Assembly (NCBI RefSeq): GCF_963665355.1
Contig: NZ_OY762229.1
Location: 2,976,001-3,040,000 of the forward strand
Origin: an uncultured Desulfobacter sp.
GTDB lineage: Bacteria > Desulfobacterota > Desulfobacteria > Desulfobacterales > Desulfobacteraceae
DNA: 64,000 nt
Direction: 5' to 3'
Shown: in pieces, positions 16,564 through 25,943 of the stretch
How positions within the stretch are numbered: position 1 is the first letter of the stretch
How the letters are laid out: each line of letters opens with the position of its first letter
Position numbers and translations under genes: made by a program
Notes under the pieces: model-generated
Told to the model about the DNA's origin: nothing
The model's input: the letters and a program-made list of their open reading frames with translations, nothing else
Database searches by the model: none

Positions 16564-18165
16564 ATGCGGGTTGTTCTTGCCTTTCCGCCCCGGGCCAGTG
16601 CCACCTATGTTCCCTTGGGGATAGCAATCCTTGCACCCTATATGGAAACTGCCGTCCCCGGCACTGCTGTCCGACTTGTTGATCTGAATCTGGCTGCCTG
16701 GAGGTGGCTGGCCGGTGCCCATCCCTCGGGCATGGATCTGATGGCGTTTCTTTCGGGAAACAGGGGGCAGTTTTTAAATGCAGAGCATACCCTGGCCCAT
16801 AAACAGATTTGGGATCAGATTCGTAAAACCATGGCGCATATGGGCCGGCAGGCCGAGGCGTTTTTGGCCGGGGGGGAAGCTGAGCCGCTGTTTTTAAATC
16901 TTTTAGGTGCATTGACAGGTCAGTTGCTGGATTTTGACCCTGAACTGGTGGGCATTTCCGTCCTTTTTCCCGAGCAGGTTCCCTTTGCGGCGGCCCTGGC
17001 CCGGGCTGTCAGGCAGGTTGCCGGATGCAGAATTATTCTGGGCGGTGCCATGATGTCCGCATTGGATATCCATGAACTGCTCATGGGGGTACCGGAAATT
17101 GACGGGGTGGTTGAAGGGGAGGGGGAAGAGGCCTGTGCCGCCCTTTGTGCCGGAAAAAGCCTGGAAGCCATTCCCGGCCTGGTTTTCCGTGACAGCGGCG
17201 GTATTCGTACAAATCCCAAGTCCAGATCTTTTAGCCTGGATGGTCTGCCTGCCCCGGATTTTTCACAGCTGCCCCTGGATGCCTATTTTAATCCTGTGCC
17301 GGTTTTGCCCGTGCTTTTTTCCCGGGGCTGTGTCTGGCGACGCTGTCGTTTCTGTACCCATAATTTTTCCTTTGGCGGATACCGGAAAAAAACAGTGGAA
17401 GCATTTGTCCTGGAGATTGAACAGGCGTGCCGGCAATATCATACCCATCACTTTTATTCGGCGGATGAATTCATTACGGCACAGGATATGGATGCTATTT
17501 CAACCGTTATTCTGGCAAAAGGGCTCTCCATAAACCTGCATATTTTAGGAAAGCCTGTGGCAGAGTGCACCCGGGAACGGATGGCATTGTGGGCCGCGGC
17601 CGGCTGCCGGTGGATCGGGTGGGGTGTGGAAACCGGATCCCAGCGCCTGCTCGACCTTATTAATAAAGGGACACATGTCCGGGACATCCGGCAGGTCCTT
17701 GAAGATGCTGCAAGCGTAGGAATTGCCAATACTGCACTCATGATTTTCGGACTGCCGACCTCAACGGATCAGGATCTGATCCGGACGTTGGATTTCCTCA
17801 CGGAGATCTATCCCCATGTCCACAGTTTCACCGCCAGTGCCTTTGTGCTTCATGAACGGACCCACTTTGCAAGGCATGCAGACAGATACGGGCTTCACAT
17901 TGACGGCATACAGACCTTGTTTTCAAGCAGGGGCGTAGATGTGAAAAGCCGCCGTCTCAAGTTCAGGGAGATCGGATCTGACGGCAGCCTGCGTTCTCCC
18001 CGGGGAGCCCTGGAGGTGGCTGCCTGGATTCGTCACCGCCGTTGGCTGGGTGATCCTCCTTTGGAAGAGCAATTGACCACTGAACACTATTTGATCCATG
18101 TTTCTAAACCGAGTCCGGTTTTGGGGTCTCCGCAATCTTCTTCGGCAGATCCGGAATTGGCGTAA
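16564..18165 (+). CDS. B12-binding-domain radical SAM protein
   Basis: About 533 residues. The N-terminal part resembles a cobalamin-binding Rossmann domain (MRVVLAFPPRASATYVPLG, LVGISVLFPEQ, IILGGAMMSA, VVEGEGEEAC). A radical SAM TIM barrel follows, with an iron-sulfur motif CVWRRCRFC at residues 256-264 and WIGWGVETGSQRLLDLINKG later. The cysteine spacing is CX4CX2C rather than the common CX3CX2C. ATG 16564 is chosen because GGAG precedes it. The closest families act in methyl transfer, C-C chemistry or RiPP maturation, but no precursor peptide or partner gene is nearby and the substrate is unknown. It seems to stand alone, divergent from the GntR gene. Confidence 0.85.
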   Translation: MRVVLAFPPRASATYVPLGIAILAPYMETAVPGTAVRLVDLNLAAWRWLAGAHPSGMDLMAFLSGNRGQFLNAEHTLAHKQIWDQIRKTMAHMGRQAEAFLAGGEAEPLFLNLLGALTGQLLDFDPELVGISVLFPEQVPFAAALARAVRQVAGCRIILGGAMMSALDIHELLMGVPEIDGVVEGEGEEACAALCAGKSLEAIPGLVFRDSGGIRTNPKSRSFSLDGLPAPDFSQLPLDAYFNPVPVLPVLFSRGCVWRRCRFCTHNFSFGGYRKKTVEAFVLEIEQACRQYHTHHFYSADEFITAQDMDAISTVILAKGLSINLHILGKPVAECTRERMALWAAAGCRWIGWGVETGSQRLLDLINKGTHVRDIRQVLEDAASVGIANTALMIFGLPTSTDQDLIRTLDFLTEIYPHVHSFTASAFVLHERTHFARHADRYGLHIDGIQTLFSSRGVDVKSRRLKFREIGSDGSLRSPRGALEVAAWIRHRRWLGDPPLEEQLTTEHYLIHVSKPSPVLGSPQSSSADPELA

Positions 18166-18338
18166 ACTGATTCTTGCTTTTCCGATAAGTTCTTTTTTGC
18201 ATTGCTTTTTTCCGGGCAAACATGGTCAAATATTCAGATATGTGGAAATCTGCAGCAGACCATGGATATTTTTCCGGCACACTTGTTTCTTAAAAACAAA
18301 TTCCGCAAAAATAAAATCAATTTTCAGGTGGGTGGATT

Positions 18339-19163
18339 ATGATTGAACAAGAGGAATTTACAGAGATTTCATTTGAAGAGTTTGAACAGTACCAAGCCAA
18401 GAATAAAGAAACCGATTTTGTGGTGGTTGATGTCCGGCAGGAACAGGAATATTCAGCCGGGCATGTTCCGGGGGCCAAACTGATTCCTCTGAACGTTCTG
18501 GGCAGTCATTTATCGGAACTTGCTTTTGATAAAGACCTGTTTTTTTATTGCCGCAGTGGTGCCCGGTCTGAAGTGGCCGGCATTATGGCCGCAGAAAGCG
18601 GCAGAAGCCCCCAGAAAACCTACAACATCACCGGTGGATTTCTTTCATACCAGGGCCATTCCCTGGAGGGATTTCCCCGGCTGCAGGTGTTTGACTACCA
18701 GGAAAGCGATGGTGGGCTGCTTTATAAGGCAATGGCGCTGGAAAAAGCAGCAGAGCTGTTTTATAAAACCATCCTGTCCTTTGCTCCGGAGGAAAAGTAT
18801 TCAGCATCCATTGAACAGCTGGCCAAAGCGGAAACCGCCCATGCCCGGACTATTTATTCATACTGGCGCAAGACGGTTGAAAGGCCGGAGCCCTTTGAGA
18901 CCCTTTACGGGTCTTTCAGGGGGGATATCCTTGAAAATGGTCAGCCCCTTGCCGAAGTGACAGCCAGGTTGCATGCAAATAAAGAGATTTCATGGACAGA
19001 TGTCATAGAGATGGCTTTAAGGGTTGAAATCCAGGCCTATGACCTTTATCGCAACATGGCAGACCGCCGGGGGCAGGGTGATGCCCAGGATGCATTTCTC
19101 TCCATTGCCCAGATGGAGAAATCACACATGAAACTGGTGGCTGAAATGCTTGGTAGCGATTGA
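18339..19163 (+). CDS. Rhodanese-ferritin-like (rubrerythrin-type) fusion protein
   Basis: Residues 1-115 form a rhodanese domain with VVVDVRQEQEYSAGHVPGA and the active-site loop FYCRSGARSE (Cys about 71). Residues 125-274 form a four-helix ferritin-like domain with metal ligands in EKAAELFY, AETAHARTIY, EIQAYDLY and MEKSHMKLV. No rubredoxin zinc ribbon is present. The fusion suggests coupling of persulfide or sulfur transfer with peroxide or oxygen detoxification at a diiron site. The ribosome binding site is AGGTGGGTGG. It is flanked by unrelated genes and probably monocistronic. Function inferred from domains only. Confidence 0.85.
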   Translation: MIEQEEFTEISFEEFEQYQAKNKETDFVVVDVRQEQEYSAGHVPGAKLIPLNVLGSHLSELAFDKDLFFYCRSGARSEVAGIMAAESGRSPQKTYNITGGFLSYQGHSLEGFPRLQVFDYQESDGGLLYKAMALEKAAELFYKTILSFAPEEKYSASIEQLAKAETAHARTIYSYWRKTVERPEPFETLYGSFRGDILENGQPLAEVTARLHANKEISWTDVIEMALRVEIQAYDLYRNMADRRGQGDAQDAFLSIAQMEKSHMKLVAEMLGSD

Positions 19164-19271
19164 TTGTCATTGAGTTAGCAACATTGAGTTGGCGTCATGA
19201 CTGCCATTGACATTTATTACAAAGAAAGGCAGGGTGTAGGAAAACCTTTTTAAGCAAAGGATTTTCTCATT

Positions 19272-20321
19272 ATGACACCATCCATTCCTGGTACCATGAA
19301 AGCTCTGGTGAAAGCCCGGCCGGAAGAAGGACTCTGGCTGGAGGAGATACCTGTTCCCGAGATACGCCACAACGAAGTGCTTATTAAAATTTTAAAAACA
19401 GCCATCTGCGGCACGGATGTGCATATTTACAACTGGGATCCATGGGCCCAGAAAAATATTCCCGTACCCATGCACATCGGGCACGAATTTGTGGGCGAAA
19501 TCGTTGCGGTGGGCTCCCATGTGAAAAAATGCAGCCCCGGGGATCTGGTTTCCGGGGAGGGCCATATTATCTGCGGCCATTGCAGAAACTGCCTTGCCGG
19601 GCGTCGTCATCTTTGCCGGGACACAAAGGGCGTGGGCGTCAACAGACCCGGTGCCTTTGCCCAGTACCTGGCCATTCCGATCACCAATGTGTGGTTTTGT
19701 GATGAAAAAATTCCCTTGGACGTTCTTGCCTGTTTTGATCCTCTGGGAAATGCGGTTCATACGGCTTTAACTTTTGACGTTCTTGGCGAAGATGTGCTGA
19801 TCACCGGTGCCGGTCCCATAGGATGCATGGCTGCCGCCATCGCAAAACATGCTGGCGCCAGAAATATTGTGGTGACGGATCTTAACGAGTTTCGCCTGGG
19901 GCTTGCCGAAAAAGCAGGTGCCACCCGGATCGTTAATCCGGCAAAGGAAAGCCTTGGCAAAGTTCAAAGGGAACTTGGGATGAAAGAGGGGTTTGACGTG
20001 GCCATGGAAATGTCCGGAAGCCCTGCAGCCCTTGATTCCATACTGGATAACATGTTCCATGGCGGAAAAATTGCGCTTCTGGGTATCGTGCCGGATCAGA
20101 TTCCCATGGACTGGAACAAGGTTGTCTTTAACATGCTCACCATCAAGGGAATATATGGCCGGCAGATGTTTGAAACCTGGTATAAAATGACTGCCATGGT
20201 TCAAAGCGGCCTTGATATTTCCCCTTTGATTACCCACCGATTTCATTACACAGATTTTCAAAAGGGTTTTGATGCCATGAGATCTGGAAAATCAGGAAAA
20301 GTAATACTGGATTGGGACTAA
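19272..20321 (+). CDS. tdh: L-threonine 3-dehydrogenase
   Basis: 349 residues of the zinc medium-chain dehydrogenase family. The catalytic zinc region reads [14 protein letters not shown] and GHEFVGEIV, the structural zinc cysteines are in [15 protein letters not shown], and the NAD site is [24 protein letters not shown] is characteristic of threonine dehydrogenases. The enzyme oxidises L-threonine to 2-amino-3-ketobutyrate, which the next gene product (30 bp downstream) cleaves with CoA to glycine and acetyl-CoA. The pair forms the usual tdh-kbl threonine catabolism operon. An internal ATG at 19296 would match the common MKALVK start, but the upstream AAAGGA favours 19272. Confidence 0.92.
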   Translation: MTPSIPGTMKALVKARPEEGLWLEEIPVPEIRHNEVLIKILKTAICGTDVHIYNWDPWAQKNIPVPMHIGHEFVGEIVAVGSHVKKCSPGDLVSGEGHIICGHCRNCLAGRRHLCRDTKGVGVNRPGAFAQYLAIPITNVWFCDEKIPLDVLACFDPLGNAVHTALTFDVLGEDVLITGAGPIGCMAAAIAKHAGARNIVVTDLNEFRLGLAEKAGATRIVNPAKESLGKVQRELGMKEGFDVAMEMSGSPAALDSILDNMFHGGKIALLGIVPDQIPMDWNKVVFNMLTIKGIYGRQMFETWYKMTAMVQSGLDISPLITHRFHYTDFQKGFDAMRSGKSGKVILDWD

Positions 20322-20351
20322 ATTTGAAACCATAAGACTTAAGGTTTTTCT

Positions 20352-21575
20352 ATGACAACAGACAAATTGGACAAAAGCCTTCAAACAGAGCTTGCCGCTC
20401 TGGCCGCTGAAGGCCGGGCAAAAGCCCCGGAAAGAATAATCACTGAATTTATCCCGCCAAAAAACGATTCAGGCCCGAGATACAGGCTTGAAGGCTCCGA
20501 CAAAGCATACATCCGGCTGAATTCAAACTCCTATCTGTCTTTATCTTCCCATCCGGAACTTATCCAGGCGGCGGACAAAGCAACCCGAAAGTTTGGTGTG
20601 GGGCCAGGTGCGGTAAGATTTATAGACGGGACATTCAGTTACCACGCGGCATTGGAAAAACGAATTGCCGAATTCATCGGCAAGCCCTGTGCAAAAATTT
20701 TTAACTCGGCCTATACTGCCAACTGTGGTCTGGCACTGTCCATCTCCAGTTCCAAGACACACTGGATCGGGGATCAGCTCAATCACAATTCCATTATCAG
20801 GGCCATGCGTATTTCAAATATACCTTCCGCCAACAAGGGTATTTTTAAACACAATGACATGGAAGATCTGAAACGCTGCCTTGACGGGGTGAGTCCGGAT
20901 ATGGAACGTGTTGTGGTTATCTTTGATGGCATTTTTTCCATGCGCGGTGATTTTGCCCCCATTGACGAAATCATCAACATCTGTAAACCCTATGACGATA
21001 AGTTCAAGGATGGGGTTATAACAGTTGTGGACGATTCACACGGCATCGGGGCCTATGGTGCAACCGGTCGGGGGACCAGCGAACATACAGGCGTCCAGCC
21101 CGATGTTATTATCGGTACTTTCGGCAAAGCCTTCGGGGTTAACGGCGGGTTTATTTCGGCAAGTGATACCATTATAGAAGCGGTGCGGCAAAAGGCAGAC
21201 ACCTATATATATACAAATCCTTTAAGCGTTGCAGATTGTGCAGCTGCCCTGGCCGCCATTGATATCTGTGACAGTGACCAGGGGCTGGACCTTCTGGATC
21301 ATTTGGGTACAGTAACCACAGCCTTCCGCGACGGTCTTAAGAGCATAGGGCTTGAATCCATCGAAGGCCCCCATCCCGTGGTGCCTCTTATGGTCAGGGA
21401 TACCAGCCAAACCCATGAGCTGGTGAATTATCTTTACGAAAATGGTGTGCTGGTGGTGGGCTTAACCTTTCCGGTTGTTCCCAAGGGGGATGAAACCATT
21501 CGGTTTCAGATCAATGCCTGTCACACCCATGCTGATATTGGGTATGTCCTGGGATTGATTAAGTCTTTTTATTGA
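20352..21575 (+). CDS. kbl: 2-amino-3-ketobutyrate CoA ligase (glycine C-acetyltransferase)
   Basis: 407 residues of the PLP-dependent alpha-oxoamine synthase family, close to Kbl and BioF. Seen are NSNSYLSLSSHPEL, FGVGPGAVRFIDGT, DDSHGIGAYGATGRGT and the PLP lysine in GTFGKAFGVNGG. Position directly after tdh decides for Kbl rather than 8-amino-7-oxononanoate synthase. It converts 2-amino-3-ketobutyrate plus CoA to glycine and acetyl-CoA. Confidence 0.9.
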   Translation: MTTDKLDKSLQTELAALAAEGRAKAPERIITEFIPPKNDSGPRYRLEGSDKAYIRLNSNSYLSLSSHPELIQAADKATRKFGVGPGAVRFIDGTFSYHAALEKRIAEFIGKPCAKIFNSAYTANCGLALSISSSKTHWIGDQLNHNSIIRAMRISNIPSANKGIFKHNDMEDLKRCLDGVSPDMERVVVIFDGIFSMRGDFAPIDEIINICKPYDDKFKDGVITVVDDSHGIGAYGATGRGTSEHTGVQPDVIIGTFGKAFGVNGGFISASDTIIEAVRQKADTYIYTNPLSVADCAAALAAIDICDSDQGLDLLDHLGTVTTAFRDGLKSIGLESIEGPHPVVPLMVRDTSQTHELVNYLYENGVLVVGLTFPVVPKGDETIRFQINACHTHADIGYVLGLIKSFY

Positions 21576-21598
21576 TGGAACGGCTACAGGATTGTATG

Positions 21599-23098
21599 TC
21601 AGGTTCCGCAAAAAGTTCGGGTTATCCGTTCTTTGCCTGCAGGGGCCTGGGCATAATCGGAAAAATCAGGCTGTTCGGTATAAGGATTTTTATAAAGCGT
21701 TGTCAGAATATGTACCTGGGTGAAATCATTACTTGTTTCCGCGTTCTTGATTGCCTCGTGAATCCGGTGGTTTCTTGGAATGAAAAGCGGATTGACCCGG
21801 TTCATTTTTTCCTGGATGACTTCAGGAGCATTCTCTTTTTCCAGCCGCTGGCGCCATGTTTTAAGCCAGGCTTCAACCCCATCCTGTGATTTGAAAAGAG
21901 CCTGGAATCGGGGCGTGATGTTCGAATTTTGTCCGGTATGATCTGCCAGATAGCGAAATGTCAGTGTGAAATCGGCTTTTTGAGCCTGCATAAGGGCAAG
22001 CAGTTCACCAAGCAGAGAAGAATCCTGGTCTTCGGGGTTTTCTATCCCCATTTTTTTGAGCATTCCAACCCGTTGGGCATAAAGAAATTCCTTATTAAAA
22101 GAGGCCAATACATCATTAATCACATCAGTTATCTCCTCCTCGGTTTTTCCCAAAAGGGATTGTAGGGAAATGCCAAGACAGTGCAGGTTCCATTTCATTA
22201 CAGCGCCCTGATTGGCATACCGGTACCTTCCCATGGTGTCAATGGAGCTGAAGACCATATTGGGGTCATAATAATCCATAAAGGCACAAGGACCGTAGTC
22301 AATGGTCTCCCCAGAAACTGAGGTATTGTCCGTGTTCATGACACCGTGAATAAATCCGAGCTGCATCCATTTGGCTATAAGTTGGGCCTGTTTTTTGGCA
22401 ACTGCTGAAAAAAAATGCCTGTATCTGTCTTTTTTTTCAATAAGTTCAGGATGGTGGCGGGCGATTACGTAATCGGTAAGATTGCGTATTGCCGCCTCAT
22501 CGCTGCGGGCGGCAAAATACTCGAAACTGCCCACCCGGACAAAGCCCGATGCGACTCTGGTCATGACCCCTCCGGGATGGACACCGTCCTCACGCAGAAT
22601 CTGTTCTTTGGTGGAAACAATTGCCAGGGCCCTTGTAGTGGGCACACCTAAGGCATGCATGGCTTCACTGACAATATATTCACGGATCACGGGACCTAAA
22701 GGAGACCTGCCGTCTCCGCCGCGTGAAAACCGGGTCCTGCCGCAACCTTTTAGCTGTACATCAAATCGTTTGCCGTTCGGGGCTGTTTTTTCCCCAAGCA
22801 GAATGGCCCGGCCATCACCAAGCTGGGGAACAAAGTTGCCGAACTGGTGCCCGGCATAGGCCATGGCAATGGGATTGGCGTCTGCAAAAATAAGATTGCC
22901 CGCGAGACAATCTGTGAGTTCAGGCGTTTTTTCAGTAAAGTTAAAACCCAGTTCCCGGCCCAGTTCAAGGTTGTATTTTTGCAGTACCGGTTCAGGAACG
23001 GGATGGGGCATACTTGGTTCATAAAATTTTTTGGAAAGATCGGCATAGCTGTGTTCAAATCCGGCTTTAAGGATTGACACTAGTGTTGAATTTTTCAT
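21599..23098 (-). CDS. selO: SelO-type protein adenylyltransferase (YdiU family)
   Basis: About 499 residues, full length for the SelO/YdiU pseudokinase family, which transfers AMP from ATP to protein hydroxyls under redox stress. Family signatures: AYAGHQFGNFVPQLGDGRA, VQLKGCGRTRFSRGGDGRSP, MHALGVPTTRAL, FIHGVMNTDNTSVSGETIDY and GPCAFMDYYDP. The C-terminus ends in FCGT, with cysteine where eukaryotic SelO has selenocysteine. ATG 23098 is chosen over longer readings because AAGGAG lies seven bases before it. It is convergent with kbl (24-bp gap). Confidence 0.92.
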   Translation of the reverse strand: MKNSTLVSILKAGFEHSYADLSKKFYEPSMPHPVPEPVLQKYNLELGRELGFNFTEKTPELTDCLAGNLIFADANPIAMAYAGHQFGNFVPQLGDGRAILLGEKTAPNGKRFDVQLKGCGRTRFSRGGDGRSPLGPVIREYIVSEAMHALGVPTTRALAIVSTKEQILREDGVHPGGVMTRVASGFVRVGSFEYFAARSDEAAIRNLTDYVIARHHPELIEKKDRYRHFFSAVAKKQAQLIAKWMQLGFIHGVMNTDNTSVSGETIDYGPCAFMDYYDPNMVFSSIDTMGRYRYANQGAVMKWNLHCLGISLQSLLGKTEEEITDVINDVLASFNKEFLYAQRVGMLKKMGIENPEDQDSSLLGELLALMQAQKADFTLTFRYLADHTGQNSNITPRFQALFKSQDGVEAWLKTWRQRLEKENAPEVIQEKMNRVNPLFIPRNHRIHEAIKNAETSNDFTQVHILTTLYKNPYTEQPDFSDYAQAPAGKERITRTFCGT

Positions 23099-23331
23099 AT
23101 TGATACTCCTTGCATTCCCCGAAGTTTGTTTTTCATACATTTTTCCAAAATAACAGCCACGGGCTGGCTGGCCTATCAATACCCGGGCTCACCCCCCCAA
23201 CAAACATAGTAGCAATATAACCACTTATCGGGACTTTCACATAAAATAAATTATGGATGTTGCCGGACTGCAATGCATGTGATATTTCCCTGTGATTCAA
23301 ATAAACGGATTTTCATGGAGGAAATGTAAAT

Positions 23332-23814
23332 ATGGAAGACTGCCCTTGCGGAAGCACACTTGCCTATGCCCAATGCTGCGAACCGGTCATTACCGGAACC
23401 CAGCCTGCCCGTACTGCACAACAGCTCATGCGGGCCCGTTATACCGCCTATACCAACGCTGATACGGATTTTATTTTTAATAGCACCCATCCGGATCACC
23501 GGGAAGGATACGACCATGCCGGTACAAAATCATGGGCCCAGAACTCCGAATGGCTGGGGCTTGAAATTGTTGCCACAGAAGCCGGCTGTTCCGAAGACCA
23601 GGAAGGTACGGTTGAATTCATAGCCACGTACCGGACTAATGGTGTTGTTCAAAAACATCATGAAATCGGCCGGTTTTTAAAACAGGACAATATCTGGATG
23701 TTCAATACTGGTGATATGGTGAAACCCAAACCTGTTGTTTCCACCAAGATTGGCCGTAATGAACCCTGCCCCTGCGGAAGTGGTCGGAAATACAAGAAGT
23801 GTTGCGGTAAATAG
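23332..23814 (+). CDS. ychJ: YchJ-family protein with two SEC-C zinc motifs
   Basis: 160 residues with an N-terminal SEC-C motif ([13 protein letters not shown]), the central YchJ core ([22 protein letters not shown], then a SnoaL-like fold with KSWAQNSEW and KHHEIGRF), and a second C-terminal SEC-C motif ([18 protein letters not shown]). Both motifs bind zinc. The biochemical role of YchJ is not established. Its TAG stop codon lies inside the terminal inverted repeat of a dispersed intergenic element that begins at 23812. Confidence 0.9.
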   Translation: MEDCPCGSTLAYAQCCEPVITGTQPARTAQQLMRARYTAYTNADTDFIFNSTHPDHREGYDHAGTKSWAQNSEWLGLEIVATEAGCSEDQEGTVEFIATYRTNGVVQKHHEIGRFLKQDNIWMFNTGDMVKPKPVVSTKIGRNEPCPCGSGRKYKKCCGK

Positions 23815-23961
23815 TGTTTGTAAGAAAAGTCACCCATCTGCTTTGTTGTAAGCAAATGCGCAATCCTCACATACTTGGGTATGCTCCGGTTGCGCATTTG
23901 CTTGCGTCTTGATCTGGGCAACTTTTCGCCCAAACTTGTGGGGTTTTCGTTCAGGCGCTAA
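23812..23961. repeat. Dispersed MITE/REP-like intergenic element, copy 1
   Basis: About 150 bp. The right end is TTTTCGTTCAGGCGCTAA and the left end (TAGTGTTTGTAAGAAAAGT) is its imperfect inverse. A 12-bp perfect inner inverted repeat (GCAAATGCGCAA at about 23852 and TTGCGCATTTGC at about 23890) can form a long stem. Related copies lie at 43012, 44569 and 58507. There is no coding capacity. It overlaps the ychJ stop codon. Confidence 0.8.
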
Positions 23962-24034
23962 ATAACTGACATGGGCTGATCTGGCCCATCTAAAAGGTGC
24001 TCCTGGGGTCATTTAATGAGTCGGGTTCCTCAAC

Positions 24035-24382
24035 CTAAAATGTAATGACCCTGTATCCTTTTTCGATAAATGCGCCCATGGACGGGTGGTTGGCCATCTC
24101 CCCAACCAGAGGGATTCCCTGTTTTTCAATGGGATCAAGGGCTTTGAGTTTGGTTGCACAGGCCTTGCAGGCGCCGTAAATCAGGCCTGCCTCTTTGGCT
24201 TTTATGTAAAGGGGGTTTAAAAAATGGCCGGATTCGGCCATGGGTCCCACAAGTTTTACGGATTCTCCTTCCAAAACTATGAGTCCTTCCTGGCCCCGTT
24301 CTTTTAAATCAAGGGCGTTAAGCAGCACGTGGACAAAGCATAAAGGGTCTCCCCGGAATGCAAACAAAACGGTTTTTTCCAT
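24035..24382 (-). CDS. DsrE/YchN-like small cytoplasmic protein
   Basis: 115 residues starting MEKTVLFAFRGDPLCFVHVLL behind an AGGAG ribosome binding site. The fold resembles the DsrE/DsrF-like family: an alpha/beta domain with a central KEAGLIYGACKACATKLK segment holding conserved cysteines and a C-terminal GMxxFIEKGYRVITF-like strand. Members relate to sulfur relay or persulfide handling. Its exact role here is unknown. It is read alone on the minus strand, next to a dispersed repeat. Confidence 0.7.
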   Translation of the reverse strand: MEKTVLFAFRGDPLCFVHVLLNALDLKERGQEGLIVLEGESVKLVGPMAESGHFLNPLYIKAKEAGLIYGACKACATKLKALDPIEKQGIPLVGEMANHPSMGAFIEKGYRVITF

Positions 24383-24536
24383 AATAAAACTCCTGAATTT
24401 AGGTTGTATCAATTTATTGGCACGTCAATTATGTTGCCCGCCGCAAAGGGTGGCGTCAAGCTCAGTCCTAAAAAAAGTTAAGGTCCCCATGGATAGCAAG
24501 CAGGGTAGGGTATACTGACATATGGTGGATAAAGAT

Positions 24537-25427
24537 CTACCTGTCCCTTAAAATGCTGGTATTTTGTCTGCTCTCCTTTGCCTCAAAAAGGGTCAGATCC
24601 GCCTCTTTTAACAGACTGTCCAAAGAAGTGAATTCAGAATATTTCCGTCCGATGCCAATGGAGATCGTACAGGATATAGTCGAGCCATCATTCAGGGTGA
24701 TTCGTGCCTGGGCAACGGCTTTCAAGATACCAGAAACAATATCCATGGCCTGTTCGTGGGTCTGTGAGGTATACATGACAGAGAACTCCTCACCGCCGAT
24801 GCGCCCGAATATTGCATCCGGGGGTAAAACTTTTTTGATGACGCCGGTGATTGTTTTCAAAACGATATCACCCGCATGATGTCCGTACTGATCGTTGATT
24901 TTTTTTAAGTGGTCAATATCCAGTATCAGGGCATATAATTCTTTGCCTGATGCATTGAACAGGGTCACACCAAGTTCAAAAAATTTTCTTCGGTTGAATA
25001 TCCCGGTCAAAACATCTCTGGTCTCCAACATATCAAGTTTCCGGATCATTTCCTGCACATGAAGCTGAACCCTGACCCTGGCCAGCAGCTCCCTGGGTTT
25101 GAATGGTTTGGTGACATAGTCGGTCCCGCCAAGCTCATATGCCGTTTCAATGTTTTCCTCCCCGGTTTGACTGGTCATGAAAATGATGGGGATTTCCCGT
25201 GTGTCAGGATCCTGTTTAAGTTTTGTACAGACAGTATACCCATCCATTTCAGGCATAAGAATATCCAGCAGGATCAAATTAATCTGTTCATTTTTGACAA
25301 TATCCAGGGCATCAGTCCCTGATGTGCATGGAATTACGTCATAATCCTTAAGAATAGCCGAAACCGTATCCAGATTTTCTGCTGTATCGCCTATCACAAG
25401 GATGGTTTTGTTTTTATTGCTGTCCAT
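24537..25427 (-). CDS. Response regulator-diguanylate cyclase (REC-GGDEF)
   Basis: 296 residues. An N-terminal receiver domain carries LLDILMPEMDGY (phospho-acceptor Asp), MTSQTG (conserved Thr/Ser) and VTKPFKPREL (conserved Lys). One of the two usual N-terminal acidic residues is replaced (VIGDTAEN instead of DD). Residues about 135-290 form a GGDEF domain with active site GRIGGEEFSV, so c-di-GMP synthesis is expected. The RxxD inhibitory site five residues upstream reads LPPD, so product inhibition at that site is probably absent. No histidine kinase gene is adjacent. A PilZ-type c-di-GMP receptor is encoded at 53.6 kb. Confidence 0.92.
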   Translation of the reverse strand: MDSNKNKTILVIGDTAENLDTVSAILKDYDVIPCTSGTDALDIVKNEQINLILLDILMPEMDGYTVCTKLKQDPDTREIPIIFMTSQTGEENIETAYELGGTDYVTKPFKPRELLARVRVQLHVQEMIRKLDMLETRDVLTGIFNRRKFFELGVTLFNASGKELYALILDIDHLKKINDQYGHHAGDIVLKTITGVIKKVLPPDAIFGRIGGEEFSVMYTSQTHEQAMDIVSGILKAVAQARITLNDGSTISCTISIGIGRKYSEFTSLDSLLKEADLTLFEAKESRQNTSILRDR

Positions 25428-25865
25428 ACTTACATCCTTTCGTAACAGCCTTCATCCCTTCGTGTTTGTTCCGGTTCACGATATGGAATCCATTATGTGT
25501 TCCCATTCCCAGAAGATCCGATTCAACAATACTGCCTCTGCCAATATCAAAGGAGACAGGATGCTACAATGTACTCATATAGCTTTTTTTGTGAAAAACA
25601 GTTTTATTTATAAAGAGTTAAAATTACGGTGAAAATTAGTTAACGCGGTTGTATATAATTTAACAAGTTGTAAAAAGGAAATAGTCCTTTGTCAATTAAA
25701 AACATTTTTTGGGAAAATAGAACTATGGTTAGATTTCGATTCAGTGTTTGATGTCTATAAAAATACAAAAACCAACCCTTTTCAGGTTGGCCTTCGTGTT
25801 TGTGATAGGCTCTTCAGATAAAAAATGTAAACAAACGATTCATTTTCTGATAATCCTATGACTGA
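25428..25865. other. Intergenic stretch without a recognised gene
   Basis: AT-rich sequence upstream of the REC-GGDEF gene, presumably containing its promoter. A small hairpin (CCAACC/GGTTGG around 25775-25793) is the only structure noted. It grades into an ISAzo13 fragment. Confidence 0.4.
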
Positions 25866-25943
25866 CGAGATCCACCATATCACAGTAAATACAATCCTGT
25901 AGAAAAAGTTTGGGGCCGATTGGAACAACATTTAACCTGGTAA
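25866..25943 (+). pseudogene. ISAzo13-family transposase fragment
   Basis: A short frame between two stops reads PPYHSKYNPVEKVWGRLEQ then HLTW-stop, the strongly conserved late motif of ISAzo13-type transposases (PYHSKYNPIERVWG). Nothing else of the transposase is readable nearby. The 9-bp inverted repeat GGATCGGGG (25960-25968) / CCCCGATCC (25990-25998) follows and may be part of the same relic. The same family is represented by the remnant at 7155-7711. Confidence 0.65.

Noticed and set aside
21599-21620. Selenocysteine codon at the SelO C-terminus
   Set aside because: The C-terminus reads FCGT with an ordinary cysteine codon; no in-frame UGA is needed.
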